From NCBI RefSeq assembly GCF_003026355.1, contig NZ_PYON01000030.1, forward strand, positions 1 through 38,195: a stretch of 38,195 nt of DNA. The letters are read 5' to 3'. Numbering within the stretch: position 1 is the first letter of the stretch; each line of letters opens with the position of its first letter. The notes under the pieces were generated by a model that was not told the DNA's origin, did no database searches, and saw only the letters and a program-made list of their open reading frames with translations. Source of the stretch: Photobacterium kishitanii. GTDB taxonomy: Bacteria > Pseudomonadota > Gammaproteobacteria > Enterobacterales > Vibrionaceae. Below are positions 26,301 to 34,033 of the stretch, piece by piece. Both the position numbers and the translations under genes were made by a program.

Positions 26301-26832
26301 TGCTCAGCAAACAGGGCGTGATAAAGTCGCTTCTGTTGCCGGGCTGGTTATTGCTGCTCGTGTTATGACCACTAAGCGTGGCAGCCGAATTGGTTTAATG
26401 ACATTAGATGATCGTTCGGGCCGCATGGAAGTGATGTTATTCACCGATGCTCTCGATCGTTACATTGATTTGCTCGAAAAAGATAAAATAGTGGTCGTAT
26501 CTGGACAGGTCAGCTTTGATGATTTCAATGGTGGCCTTAGAATGTCAGCACGTGAAGTACTCGATATTTCAGAAGCACGAGAAAAACATCTTCGTGGGGT
26601 CGCTATTTCAGTAACAGAAGAGCAAATCGACGAACAATTTTTTTCCCGTTTCAGCCAAGTGCTGGAACCGCATAGAGCAGGTACAGTGCCTGTACATATG
26701 TATTATCAGCGCTCGAATGCTCGGGCCAAGTTTACCCTAGGAACAGAGTGGCGCGTAACGCCTGCCGATAAATTATTATCGGATTTAAAAATGCTCTTAG
26801 GTGATAAGCAGGTCGAGCTTGAGTTTAATTAA
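23353..26832 (+). CDS. dnaE: DNA polymerase III subunit alpha
   Basis: This is the replicative polymerase. The 1159-residue protein (E. coli 1160) opens with the PHP domain ([18 protein letters not shown]). The C-family polymerase core has [20 protein letters not shown] and the catalytic [13 protein letters not shown], plus [15 protein letters not shown] and [19 protein letters not shown]. The C-terminal part holds a helix-hairpin-helix region and an OB fold (about 980-1080, [19 protein letters not shown]) and ends with the beta-clamp and tau-binding tail. It lies between rnhB and accA, as in E. coli. Confidence 0.98.
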   Translation: [1159 protein letters not shown]

Positions 26833-26903
26833 GTTAGCTTATTATTTGTGGTAGGGTATAACAAAACCCTATCATTAAAATAAGCAAAAGGATTTTAAGT
26901 GGT

Positions 26904-27863
26904 ATGAGCCTGAACTTCCTCGAGTTTGAACAGCCGATTGCAGAATTAGAAGCAAAGATTGAAGCACTACGTGATGTTTCACGTCGTGATGAATCTAATT
27001 CGGTTGATCTTGAAAAAGAAATTGAGCAACTAGAAAAGAAAAGCCTCGAATTAACTAAGAAAATCTTTGGTGATCTTGGTGCCTGGCAGGTTGCGCAACT
27101 CGCACGCCATCCTCAGCGCCCATATACTTTTGATTATGTAGAGCACATGTTCGAAGAGTTTGATGAATTAGCCGGTGATCGTGCTTTTGCTGACGATAAA
27201 GCGTTAGTTGGCGGTATTGCACGTATTGATGGTCGTCCAATTATGGTTATTGGTCATCAAAAAGGTCGCGGTACGACTGAAAAAGTTAAACGTAACTTTG
27301 GCATGCCAAAACCTGAAGGTTATCGTAAAGCGTTACGCCTCATGAAAATGGCTGAGCGTTTTAAAATGCCGGTTGTTACTTTTATCGATACTGCTGGTGC
27401 CTATCCTGGTGTCGGTGCAGAAGAACGTGGTCAATCAGAAGCGATTGCCGCTAACTTAAAAGCAATGGCCGGTCTTACTGTACCTGTTATTTGTAATGTG
27501 GTTGGTGAAGGTGGTTCTGGTGGTGCGTTAGCAATTGGTGTTGGTGATTGCGTTAACATGTTGCAATACTCTACTTATTCAGTTATTTCACCTGAAGGTT
27601 GCGCATCAATCTTATGGCGTGATGCTGATAAAGCCCCACAAGCTGCTGAAGCAATGGGACTTACAGCTCCACGTTTGAAAGAGCTTGAGTTGATCGATAA
27701 TATTATCGAAGAACCATTGGGTGGTGCGCATCGTAATGTGCCATTAATGGCAAATACGTTAAAAGCCCAAATTAAAGCGACATTAGAAGAGTTAGATCAG
27801 CTTGATACTGAAGCACTACTTGAACGTCGTTACCAGCGTTTAATGAGCTACGGTTACTGTTAA
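26904..27863 (+). CDS. accA: Acetyl-CoA carboxylase carboxyltransferase subunit alpha
   Basis: AccA, with AccD, transfers the carboxyl group from biotin on AccB to acetyl-CoA, making malonyl-CoA for fatty acids. The 319-residue protein equals the E. coli length. It starts with a helical segment (MSLNFLEFEQPIAELEAKIE), then HPQRPYTFDYVEHMFEEF and GHQKGRGTTEKVKRNFGMP, the crotonase-fold TFIDTAGAYPGVGAEERGQS, and GEGGSGGALAIGVGD. It follows dnaE by about 70 bp and is closed by a strong terminator. Confidence 0.97.
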   Translation: MSLNFLEFEQPIAELEAKIEALRDVSRRDESNSVDLEKEIEQLEKKSLELTKKIFGDLGAWQVAQLARHPQRPYTFDYVEHMFEEFDELAGDRAFADDKALVGGIARIDGRPIMVIGHQKGRGTTEKVKRNFGMPKPEGYRKALRLMKMAERFKMPVVTFIDTAGAYPGVGAEERGQSEAIAANLKAMAGLTVPVICNVVGEGGSGGALAIGVGDCVNMLQYSTYSVISPEGCASILWRDADKAPQAAEAMGLTAPRLKELELIDNIIEEPLGGAHRNVPLMANTLKAQIKATLEELDQLDTEALLERRYQRLMSYGYC

Positions 27864-27887
27864 TCATTGTTGGTTATACGCCTAAAG

Positions 27888-27917
27888 AAGGTCAGCATGC
27901 ATGCTGGCCTTTTTTTA
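27888..27917 (+). terminator. Rho-independent terminator after accA
   Basis: AAGGTCAGCAT-GC-ATGCTGGCCTT (one G-T wobble) followed by a T-run; it ends the dnaE-accA unit. Confidence 0.92.
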
Positions 27918-28007
27918 TATGTTTATATCAATCAGTGCTGTTTGTCGGTGTTGGTTAATGCATTGCTGGTATAGACTAGATAATCTGTTTTTTGAAGATA
28001 TAAGCCG

Positions 28008-29324
28008 ATGTTGTATTCTCATTTTTGTCATCAAATACTCGCCAATTCCCCCAAGACTAAACGGCTAGTGTTAGCGTTAAGTGGTGGGTTAGATTCACGG
28101 GTAATGCTGGATTTATTAGCTCGATTTATTAGTGATCATCGTGATTATTGCGCTCATGCTGTTTATGTTCATCATGGGCTTAGTACTAATGCTGATACGT
28201 GGGCTCAACAATGTGTTACTTGGGCTGCAAGCTGTGGTGTCAGTTGTAATATTGAACGAGTACAGTGTGTATTAGGTCGTGGGATCAGTGTTGAGCAAGC
28301 TGCTCGTGAGGCGCGTTATCAAGCATTAGCCAAGCATATTCAATGTGGCGATACATTGCTAACAGCACAACATGCTGATGATCAAATTGAAACAGTATTA
28401 CTAGCATTAAAACGCGGTAGTGGTCCTGCGGGGTTGGCAGCAATGCCGGTGTTAACTACCTTTGCCGCCGGACAACATTTACGACCGTTACTAACGATTA
28501 GTCGTACAGAGATAGAAGCTTATGGCGCACAACATAAGTTGCAGTGGGTTGAAGATGAAAGTAATCAAGATCAGCGTTATGATCGCAATTTCATTCGCCA
28601 TCAAATAACACCACTGCTCAACGATCGTTGGCCAGGTATACGTAAAGCTGTCACTCGAAGTGCACATTTATGCGGTGAACAAGAAGGTTTGTTAGAAGAG
28701 TTGCTGAGCTTTCATTTACACCAAGCTGTGCAAACCGATGGCAGTTTATTGATTACTGATAATATCAGTGCCCGTTTAGGAATGGCTTTGATTCGACAGT
28801 GGTTAAAACAACAAGCTGTGATTATGCCTTCACTGGCCCAGCTTGAACAAATTTGGTTTAACCTCGTACAGGCAAAAAATGATGCTAATCCGCAAGTGTG
28901 TTGGCAGCAATATCAATTACGTCGTTATCAACAGCAGTTGTATTTATTGCAACAATGGCCTGATATTAGTCATTGGCAGCAAACGTTGATCACCAATCAA
29001 GCATGTCAATTACCACAGGATCTCGGTCAGGTTTGTTTAAAAGAGACTCCCTTAGCAACTTTACGGCCTCCTAAAGCTGATGAATTAGTTTCAGTGAGAT
29101 TTGATTACTCTGGCCCAGAAATAAAACCTCAAGGGCGCAGTGGTAAGCGCAAATTTAAAAAATTGCTCCAAGAGTATCAGGTGCCGAGTTGGTTGCGTCG
29201 GCGTACACCGATGTTATTTTATGGCGAGCAATTGGTTGCGATAGCTGGCGTGTTTGTGGTTGAAGAGTTTGTTGTCTCTGCGACAACAACGACGGCAGTC
29301 CAGTTTGAATGGCAGCGTTTATAA
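28008..29324 (+). CDS. tilS: tRNA(Ile) lysidine synthetase TilS
   Basis: TilS ligates lysine to cytidine 34 of tRNA-Ile(CAU), so that the tRNA reads AUA. The 438-residue protein has the ATP-pyrophosphatase loop LALSGGLDSRVMLDLL (SGGLDS at 25-30), AVYVHHGLS, LTAQHADDQIETVLLALKRG and RYDRNFIRHQITPLL. A central helical domain and a C-terminal domain (from about 350) with GRSGKRKFKKLLQEYQVPSWLRRRTP complete the E. coli-type layout. It follows accA; the ldcC and yaeR genes found between them in E. coli are absent. Confidence 0.95.
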   Translation: MLYSHFCHQILANSPKTKRLVLALSGGLDSRVMLDLLARFISDHRDYCAHAVYVHHGLSTNADTWAQQCVTWAASCGVSCNIERVQCVLGRGISVEQAAREARYQALAKHIQCGDTLLTAQHADDQIETVLLALKRGSGPAGLAAMPVLTTFAAGQHLRPLLTISRTEIEAYGAQHKLQWVEDESNQDQRYDRNFIRHQITPLLNDRWPGIRKAVTRSAHLCGEQEGLLEELLSFHLHQAVQTDGSLLITDNISARLGMALIRQWLKQQAVIMPSLAQLEQIWFNLVQAKNDANPQVCWQQYQLRRYQQQLYLLQQWPDISHWQQTLITNQACQLPQDLGQVCLKETPLATLRPPKADELVSVRFDYSGPEIKPQGRSGKRKFKKLLQEYQVPSWLRRRTPMLFYGEQLVAIAGVFVVEEFVVSATTTTAVQFEWQRL

Positions 29325-29359
29325 GCGCTGAGTTGATTGGAATTACCTTTAGCTATTAG

Positions 29360-29392
29360 GCTGCAGATGTTAATTTTTTTAACATATGCAGC
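29360..29392. repeat. Inverted repeat in the tilS-mtr gap
   Basis: Arms GCTGCAGATGTTAA (29360-29373) and TTAACATATGCAGC (29379-29392) pair with one mismatch around five T residues. As RNA it would be a 14-bp hairpin after tilS; as DNA it could be an operator about 35 bp upstream of the mtr -35. It lacks a trailing T-run, so I do not call it a terminator. Confidence 0.6.
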
Positions 29393-29426
29393 TGTTAAAT
29401 AAATATTTATTCAGATGGATATTCTT

Positions 29427-29455
29427 TTGTTGCTAAAATGTTCGATGCATATTAT
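29427..29455 (+). promoter_or_regulatory. mtr promoter
   Basis: TTGTTG (29427-29432) and TATTAT (29450-29455) with an ideal 17-bp spacer. Transcription would start near 29462, inside the TrpR-like operator. Confidence 0.7.
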
Positions 29456-29456
29456 C

Positions 29457-29474
29457 GTACTAGTTCACTGATAC
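29457..29474. promoter_or_regulatory. TrpR-like operator over the mtr start site
   Basis: GTACTAGTTCACTGATAC resembles the trp operator palindrome GTACTAGTTAACTAGTAC: the left half matches all nine bases and the right half is degenerate. It lies directly downstream of the -10 and covers the expected start, as TrpR sites do at trpEDCBA, aroH and mtr in E. coli. Repression by TrpR with tryptophan is inferred. Confidence 0.7.
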
Positions 29475-29500
29475 ATAGTAATGGCAATGAAGGATAGAAT

Positions 29501-30712
29501 ATGAGTAAACCATCGACACTTGGAGGTGCATGCATTATAGCGAGTGTATGCGTAGGCGCAGGTATGCTTGGATTACCAAGTGCTGGTGCTGGAGCATGGA
29601 CATTATGGACAGTGCTTGCGATCTCAGTAACGATGGTAATGATGACATTATCTGGCTGGTTATTACTTGAAGCATTAAAGCATTATGAGTTTAAAGTTTC
29701 ATTTAACACTATCACTAAAGATGTACTCAAAGGAAAAGTCAATTTAATCAATAACTTGTCATTGTATTTTGTTGGCGGTATTCTGCTTTATGCTTATATC
29801 TCTTCATCAGGTATGATTTTTGGCGGCTTACTTGATATCAATGCTAAATTGGCTTCGGTATTGTTTGTGATCGCTTCTTCTGTGTTTGTACTTCACTCAA
29901 CCCGTGCCGTTGATCGCATTTCAGTTTTATTGATCTTATTTATGATCATCAGCTTTGTGATTGGCATTTCAGGCCTTGCTACCAATATCCAATTGCCTAC
30001 TTTACTTGATAGTATCGATTCACAAGCTGACCTTTCTCCCTATGCACTGGCGATCTTGCCTGTTGCATTAACCTCTTTTGGGTATCATCACTCTGTAAGT
30101 ACGATGCGTGATTATTACCGTGATGAAAATCGAGCTAAAAATGCCATTTTAGGCGGTACCTTAATAGCATTAACTTTTTATGTAATTTGGGTGGTATGTA
30201 TTTTTGGTAATTTACCACGTACTCAATTTGGGCCGATTGTTGCAGCTGGTGGTAGTGTCGATGCTTTAATGACAGCTTTAGGTGGAGTGGTGAACTCTAA
30301 CAGTGTTAAACAGGCACTTAATATTTTCTCAATTGCGGCAGTAGTGTCATCGTTTATAGGGGTTGGCTTAGGGGTATTTGATTACCTAGCTGATTTATTT
30401 GGTTTTGAAGACACTAAGCAAGGGCGTTTTAAAGCTTGGGGCGTTACTTTTATTCCACCATTAGTGTTTTCATTATTTGCTCCATTTGGTTTTGTGGCGG
30501 CAATTGGATTAGCAGGGGCTGCGGCAACGATTTGGACTTGCATTATTCCAGCATTATTAGCGAAAAAACTTCGACAACGTCAGCCTGAATTACAAGGATT
30601 TGTGGTACCTGGCGGTAATGTTACTGTGTACGCTGTGATGATATTTGGCGTATTAACTGCTTGTTTTCATCTATTAGCGATGGCGGATGTATTGCCTATA
30701 TTAAAAGGATAA
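29501..30712 (+). CDS. mtr: HAAAP-family tryptophan permease, Mtr type
   Basis: This 403-residue inner-membrane protein belongs to the aromatic amino acid/proton symporters (Mtr, TnaB, TyrP). About 11 hydrophobic segments are visible. The first contains GACIIASVCVGAGMLGLPSA, the family's helix-1 motif. SFNTITKDVLKGKVNLINNLS, LLYAYISSSG, LTSFGYHHSV and GLGVFDYLADLFGFED recall Mtr and TnaB more than TyrP. The TrpR-like operator at its promoter supports a tryptophan substrate. ATG at 29501 has AAGGA about 8 nt upstream. It is probably monocistronic, with a terminator behind it. TnaB is the main alternative, but no tnaA is near. Confidence 0.8.
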   Translation: MSKPSTLGGACIIASVCVGAGMLGLPSAGAGAWTLWTVLAISVTMVMMTLSGWLLLEALKHYEFKVSFNTITKDVLKGKVNLINNLSLYFVGGILLYAYISSSGMIFGGLLDINAKLASVLFVIASSVFVLHSTRAVDRISVLLILFMIISFVIGISGLATNIQLPTLLDSIDSQADLSPYALAILPVALTSFGYHHSVSTMRDYYRDENRAKNAILGGTLIALTFYVIWVVCIFGNLPRTQFGPIVAAGGSVDALMTALGGVVNSNSVKQALNIFSIAAVVSSFIGVGLGVFDYLADLFGFEDTKQGRFKAWGVTFIPPLVFSLFAPFGFVAAIGLAGAAATIWTCIIPALLAKKLRQRQPELQGFVVPGGNVTVYAVMIFGVLTACFHLLAMADVLPILKG

Positions 30713-30754
30713 TTGAGTCGCTAAACAGAATAGATCTTGTTTAATGGACATAAA

Positions 30755-30782
30755 AAAACGGCACTATAAGTGCCGTTTTTAT
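30755..30782. terminator. Bidirectional terminator between mtr and the DUF4250 gene
   Basis: AAAACGGCACT-ATA-AGTGCCGTTTT, a perfect 11-bp stem with A-rich and T-rich flanks, serves both convergent units. Confidence 0.93.
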
Positions 30783-30806
30783 TTATCTGTTATTGATGAG
30801 TATCCA

Positions 30807-30995
30807 TTAACGAAACTGTTGCACTTCAGGTAAGAAATCAAATCCGCTCGTTGCTAATTTTGCGATTAATTGGTCACGGTTGATATCAAAGAATTTGACT
30901 AGATCATCAAGAGTATTAAATTCATCGCGAATTTTCATATTGACAATACTCATCAGCATCACAGTGTCCATGGTTTCAAATTTTGATAAATCCAT
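30807..30995 (-). CDS. DUF4250 domain-containing protein
   Basis: This small protein of 62 residues has DTVMLMSIVNMKIRDEFNTL, which I recognise as the DUF4250 core, then LDDLVKFFDINRDQLIAKLATSGF, which looks like a small helix-turn-helix or swivel-type helical domain. Function is unknown. Its start lies 3 bp after the yaeP-like stop, and its ribosome site (GAGGAT) lies within the end of that gene, so the two are cotranscribed and probably translationally coupled. A bidirectional terminator follows. Confidence 0.8.
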   Translation of the reverse strand: MDLSKFETMDTVMLMSIVNMKIRDEFNTLDDLVKFFDINRDQLIAKLATSGFDFLPEVQQFR

Positions 30996-30998
30996 CTC

Positions 30999-31202
30999 TT
31001 AATCCTCGTGATCGCTAATCAGTAGGTTGGCCGCAGCAAAAGCAGCTTGCTCTCGTACAGCGAGTGGTAGCTCAGTATTAGCAGCAATATCATCCAAGGT
31101 TTTAATTGCACACTTGATCGCGGTTGGAATATAGCCTTGATCACCGCTGCCGATTTGGGAGTAAGTAATTCGAATTAACTCGCAGCATTGATAAACTTGC
31201 AT
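30999..31202 (-). CDS. yaeP: YaeP family protein
   Basis: This 67-residue protein resembles E. coli YaeP along its whole length: CELIRITYSQIGSGDQGYIP and AVREQAAFAAANLLISD match the E. coli pattern [20 protein letters not shown] and AVREKAAYAAANLLVSD. Function is unknown. I chose ATG at 31202, with AAGGAAAG just upstream; an in-frame ATG at 31229 would swallow this ribosome site. In E. coli yaeP lies beside rof (yaeO), the Rho inhibitor; no rof is visible here, and a DUF4250 gene takes that place. A strong inverted repeat lies just upstream (31225-31260). Confidence 0.85.
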   Translation of the reverse strand: MQVYQCCELIRITYSQIGSGDQGYIPTAIKCAIKTLDDIAANTELPLAVREQAAFAAANLLISDHED

Positions 31203-31224
31203 GGTCTTTCCTTTGCTAAAAATA

Positions 31225-31260
31225 TTCACATAAGATCACAATAGAATGATCTTACGTGAA
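31225..31260. repeat. Inverted repeat upstream of yaeP
   Basis: Arms TTCACATAAGATCA (31225-31238) and TGATCTTACGTGAA (31247-31260) pair over 14 bp with one mismatch and an 8-nt loop. It ends about 22 bp before the yaeP start, in the 5' leader or at the promoter. It could be an RNA hairpin or a two-fold protein site; the regulator is not identified. Confidence 0.7.
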
Positions 31261-31334
31261 GATACTTAGGCTGTTATTGGGCTAAATATTAGCATAGCGT
31301 TAATCGAGATAAAAAACGTTTGTGATTATTTAGC

Positions 31335-31369
31335 TATAAAAAAAGCCGCCATAATCGGCAGCTTTTTAA
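31335..31369 (-). terminator. Terminator after proS
   Basis: AAAAGCCGCC / GGCAGCTTTT (one mismatch) with a 6-nt loop; the A-run on the plus strand gives the T-run on the proS strand. Next to the proS stop at 31387. Confidence 0.82.
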
Positions 31370-31386
31370 AATAACAGGATTTTTAA

Positions 31387-33102
31387 TTAAGCCATTTTTT
31401 GCTTAAGAAAGTCCATGATATCAGCAGCAATAACTGCTTCTTTAGTACCAGTACGACGGTTCTTATATTCCATCTCACCGTTTTCAAGGCTACGATCACC
31501 AATCACGATAGTGTGAGGAATACCGATTAGTTCCATATCAGAGAACATGACGCCTGGACGTTCTTTACGATCATCAAATAATACTTCGATACCCATTGCA
31601 GTAAGATCAGCATATAGCTTTTCTGCTGCTTCTTGAACGCGCTCTGATTTGTGCATGTTCATTGGTACGATTGCAACTTGGAAAGGCGCTAGTGCGTCAG
31701 GCCAGATAATGCCGTATTTATCGTTGTTTTGTTCGATAGCTGAGGCTACCACACGCGATACACCGATACCGTAACAACCCATCTCTAGGATAGAGCTTTT
31801 ACCGTTTGAATCTAGAACGCTACAGTTCATCTTATCAGAGTAGGTGGTACCTAACTGGAAGATATGACCCACTTCGATACCACGTTTTAGCATTAGCGTA
31901 CCTTGACCACATGGGCTTGGATCGCCTTCTACTACGTTACGTAGATCATCAACGCGACCTAGCTCAACGTCACGACCCCAGTTGATACCGAAGTTGTGTT
32001 TGCCATCGATATTCGCACCCGCAGCAAAGTCACTCATTACCGCAACACTGTGGTCAACGATAATAGGCAGATCTAGACCAACAGGACCTAGAGAACCCGC
32101 GCCTGCACCGATCAGTTCACGCATTTGTTCTTCGGTAGCCATCTCTAATGGAGCAGCAACTTCTGCCAGGTTTTCGGCTTTGATTTCGTTAAGCTCGTGA
32201 TCACCACGAATGATTAATGCCACGATAGGCGCATCGATTTCATCAGACGCTTTAACGAATAGTGTCTTAACTGTTTTCTCGATAGCAATACCGTGTTGCT
32301 CAACTAATTCTGCGATAGTTTTCGCATTTGGTGTATCAACAACAGTCATTGCTTGCGTTGGCTCTGCACGCTCAACAGCTGGTGCAATTGCTTCGGCTTT
32401 TTCGATGTTAGCAGCGTAATCAGATTCAGTAGAGAATGCGATCAAATCTTCGCCACTTTCTGCTAGTACGTGGAACTCTTGCGAGCCATTACCACCGATA
32501 GCACCTGAGTCTGCTAATACTGGACGGTACTCAAGACCCATACGATCAAAGGCTTTACAGTAAGCTGCGTGCATTGTATCGAAAGACTTTTGTAAGCCGT
32601 CTTTATCGATATCAAAGCTGTAAGCATCCATCATGCAGAATTCACGTGCACGCATTACGCCAAAGCGAGGGCGGCGTTCATCGCGGAATTTAGTCTGGAT
32701 TTGGTACAGGTTTAGCGGAAGTTGCTTGTAAGAGCTTACTTCGTTACGCACAAGGCTAGTGATAACCTCTTCTGCTGTAGGGCTAAGTACAAACGGACGC
32801 ATATGACGGTCAGTAAAGCGCAGTAGTTCAGGCCCCATTTTTTCAGAGCGGCCTGTCTCTTCCCATAGTTCAAACGGTTGAACAACGGGCATCAACGTTT
32901 CGATTGCGCCCGCATTATCGATTTCTTGGCGAACGATGTTTTCGACTTTACGCAGAACACGTAGACCGGTAGGTAGCCAGGTGTATAGACCTGAGGCCAA
33001 CTTACGGATCATACCTGCACGTAGCATTAGTTGATGACTAATGACTTCTGCGTCGTTTGGCGTCTCCTTCAGGGTAGAAAGAAGATATTTACTGGTACGC
33101 AT
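31387..33102 (-). CDS. proS: Prolyl-tRNA synthetase
   Basis: ProS charges tRNA-Pro. The 571-residue protein is the bacterial type of class II synthetase: motif 1 region (GLYTWLPTGLRVLRKVENIV), motif 2 (TKFRDERRPRFGVMRAREF) and motif 3 (CYGIGVSRVVASAIEQ). A YbaK-like editing insertion lies between motifs 2 and 3 (about 225-400), which clears Ala-tRNA-Pro. The C-terminal anticodon-binding domain contains EVLFDDRKERPGVMFSDMEL. The start at 33102 has GGAT upstream. trmO lies 126 bp upstream on the same strand, as in E. coli. Confidence 0.98.
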   Translation of the reverse strand: MRTSKYLLSTLKETPNDAEVISHQLMLRAGMIRKLASGLYTWLPTGLRVLRKVENIVRQEIDNAGAIETLMPVVQPFELWEETGRSEKMGPELLRFTDRHMRPFVLSPTAEEVITSLVRNEVSSYKQLPLNLYQIQTKFRDERRPRFGVMRAREFCMMDAYSFDIDKDGLQKSFDTMHAAYCKAFDRMGLEYRPVLADSGAIGGNGSQEFHVLAESGEDLIAFSTESDYAANIEKAEAIAPAVERAEPTQAMTVVDTPNAKTIAELVEQHGIAIEKTVKTLFVKASDEIDAPIVALIIRGDHELNEIKAENLAEVAAPLEMATEEQMRELIGAGAGSLGPVGLDLPIIVDHSVAVMSDFAAGANIDGKHNFGINWGRDVELGRVDDLRNVVEGDPSPCGQGTLMLKRGIEVGHIFQLGTTYSDKMNCSVLDSNGKSSILEMGCYGIGVSRVVASAIEQNNDKYGIIWPDALAPFQVAIVPMNMHKSERVQEAAEKLYADLTAMGIEVLFDDRKERPGVMFSDMELIGIPHTIVIGDRSLENGEMEYKNRRTGTKEAVIAADIMDFLKQKMA

Positions 33103-33228
33103 TGATGGTATCCGTTATTGATAAAAGGAAAGAGAAGGAACTGATGTTCCACCCGTCAGTTTGATGACGATAGCCCGTTATATTACCAGCCTCGGCGCTA
33201 TTCGCCAAAGATAACTGCATTGGAGCGA

Positions 33229-33930
33229 TTATTGAACAAGAGGATCGATACTAATGACGCTAATGATAGGTTCTGTAACTGTAAACTGAACATTAAAATC
33301 AAATAAATTTACGGCATAGTGCTTGGTGTCTGTTTTGCCTTTTTTATACGCAGGGCGTGGATCTTGCGCTAGCACTTCAGTAATAACGGCCCGATGATAA
33401 TCGGCTTGTTTACCGACTAATTGTTGTTGTGCCTGTGGTGTAAATTGTACTTCTAGTGTCGAGGGTTGGCTGGTAGCAAATCCACCTAACGCATCAGGCA
33501 AGCTGTCGGAGTAGGGAATATAAGGTTTAATATCAATAATTGGAGTGCCATCAACCAGATCTGCACCGGCAATATCAATAATGACTTGGCCGTTGTGATG
33601 ACGAACGCCTTGTAACTTAACGGCTGACATGCCGATACCATTGGGACGAAAAGTAGCACGACTGGCAAATACACCAATGCGTTCATTACCACCAAGGCGA
33701 GGTGGACGTACCGTCGGCCGCCAACCTGCGTCTAAGTTTTGATCAAATAAAAACAGTAACCATACGTGGCTAAATTGTTCAATGCCTCGTACCGCGTCTA
33801 ATGAATTAGCTTGATCTTGTAAAACAACTTCACAGCGAGCGCTAGGCACTAATCCTGGTTGACGAGGAACCGCGAATTTTTCTTTATAAGGAGAGTGAAT
33901 AATACCGATAGGTTCAATGCTATAAGCCAT
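33229..33930 (-). CDS. trmO: tRNA (adenine(37)-N6)-methyltransferase TrmO
   Basis: TrmO methylates t6A37 of tRNA-Thr to m6t6A with S-adenosylmethionine, using the TsaA/YaeB beta-barrel fold. The 233-residue protein shows IGIIHSPYKEKFAVPRQPGL, then FSHVWLLFLFDQN, RATFRPNGIGMSAVKL and DIKPYIPYSDS, the conserved family segments. ATG at 33930 is preceded in frame by TTG at 33933, which is also possible; no strong ribosome site decides between them. E. coli TrmO has 235 residues. The gene sits between proS and metQ; the rcsF gene found there in E. coli is missing. Confidence 0.93.
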   Translation of the reverse strand: MAYSIEPIGIIHSPYKEKFAVPRQPGLVPSARCEVVLQDQANSLDAVRGIEQFSHVWLLFLFDQNLDAGWRPTVRPPRLGGNERIGVFASRATFRPNGIGMSAVKLQGVRHHNGQVIIDIAGADLVDGTPIIDIKPYIPYSDSLPDALGGFATSQPSTLEVQFTPQAQQQLVGKQADYHRAVITEVLAQDPRPAYKKGKTDTKHYAVNLFDFNVQFTVTEPIISVISIDPLVQ

Positions 33931-33976
33931 CAAATTAAGCCAATTATAAGCTGAAAATAATTCTATAATATAACAT

Positions 33977-34007
33977 AAAAAAAGAGCAGGCGATGAGGCC
34001 TACTCTT
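33977..34007 (-). terminator. Terminator after metQ
   Basis: AGAGCAGGC (33983-33991) pairs with GCCTACTCT (33998-34006) with one wobble; the A-run on the plus strand is the T-run on the metQ strand. It closes metNIQ. Confidence 0.88.
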
Positions 34008-34033
34008 GATAGCAGTATAGCTAATCGTTGTGA

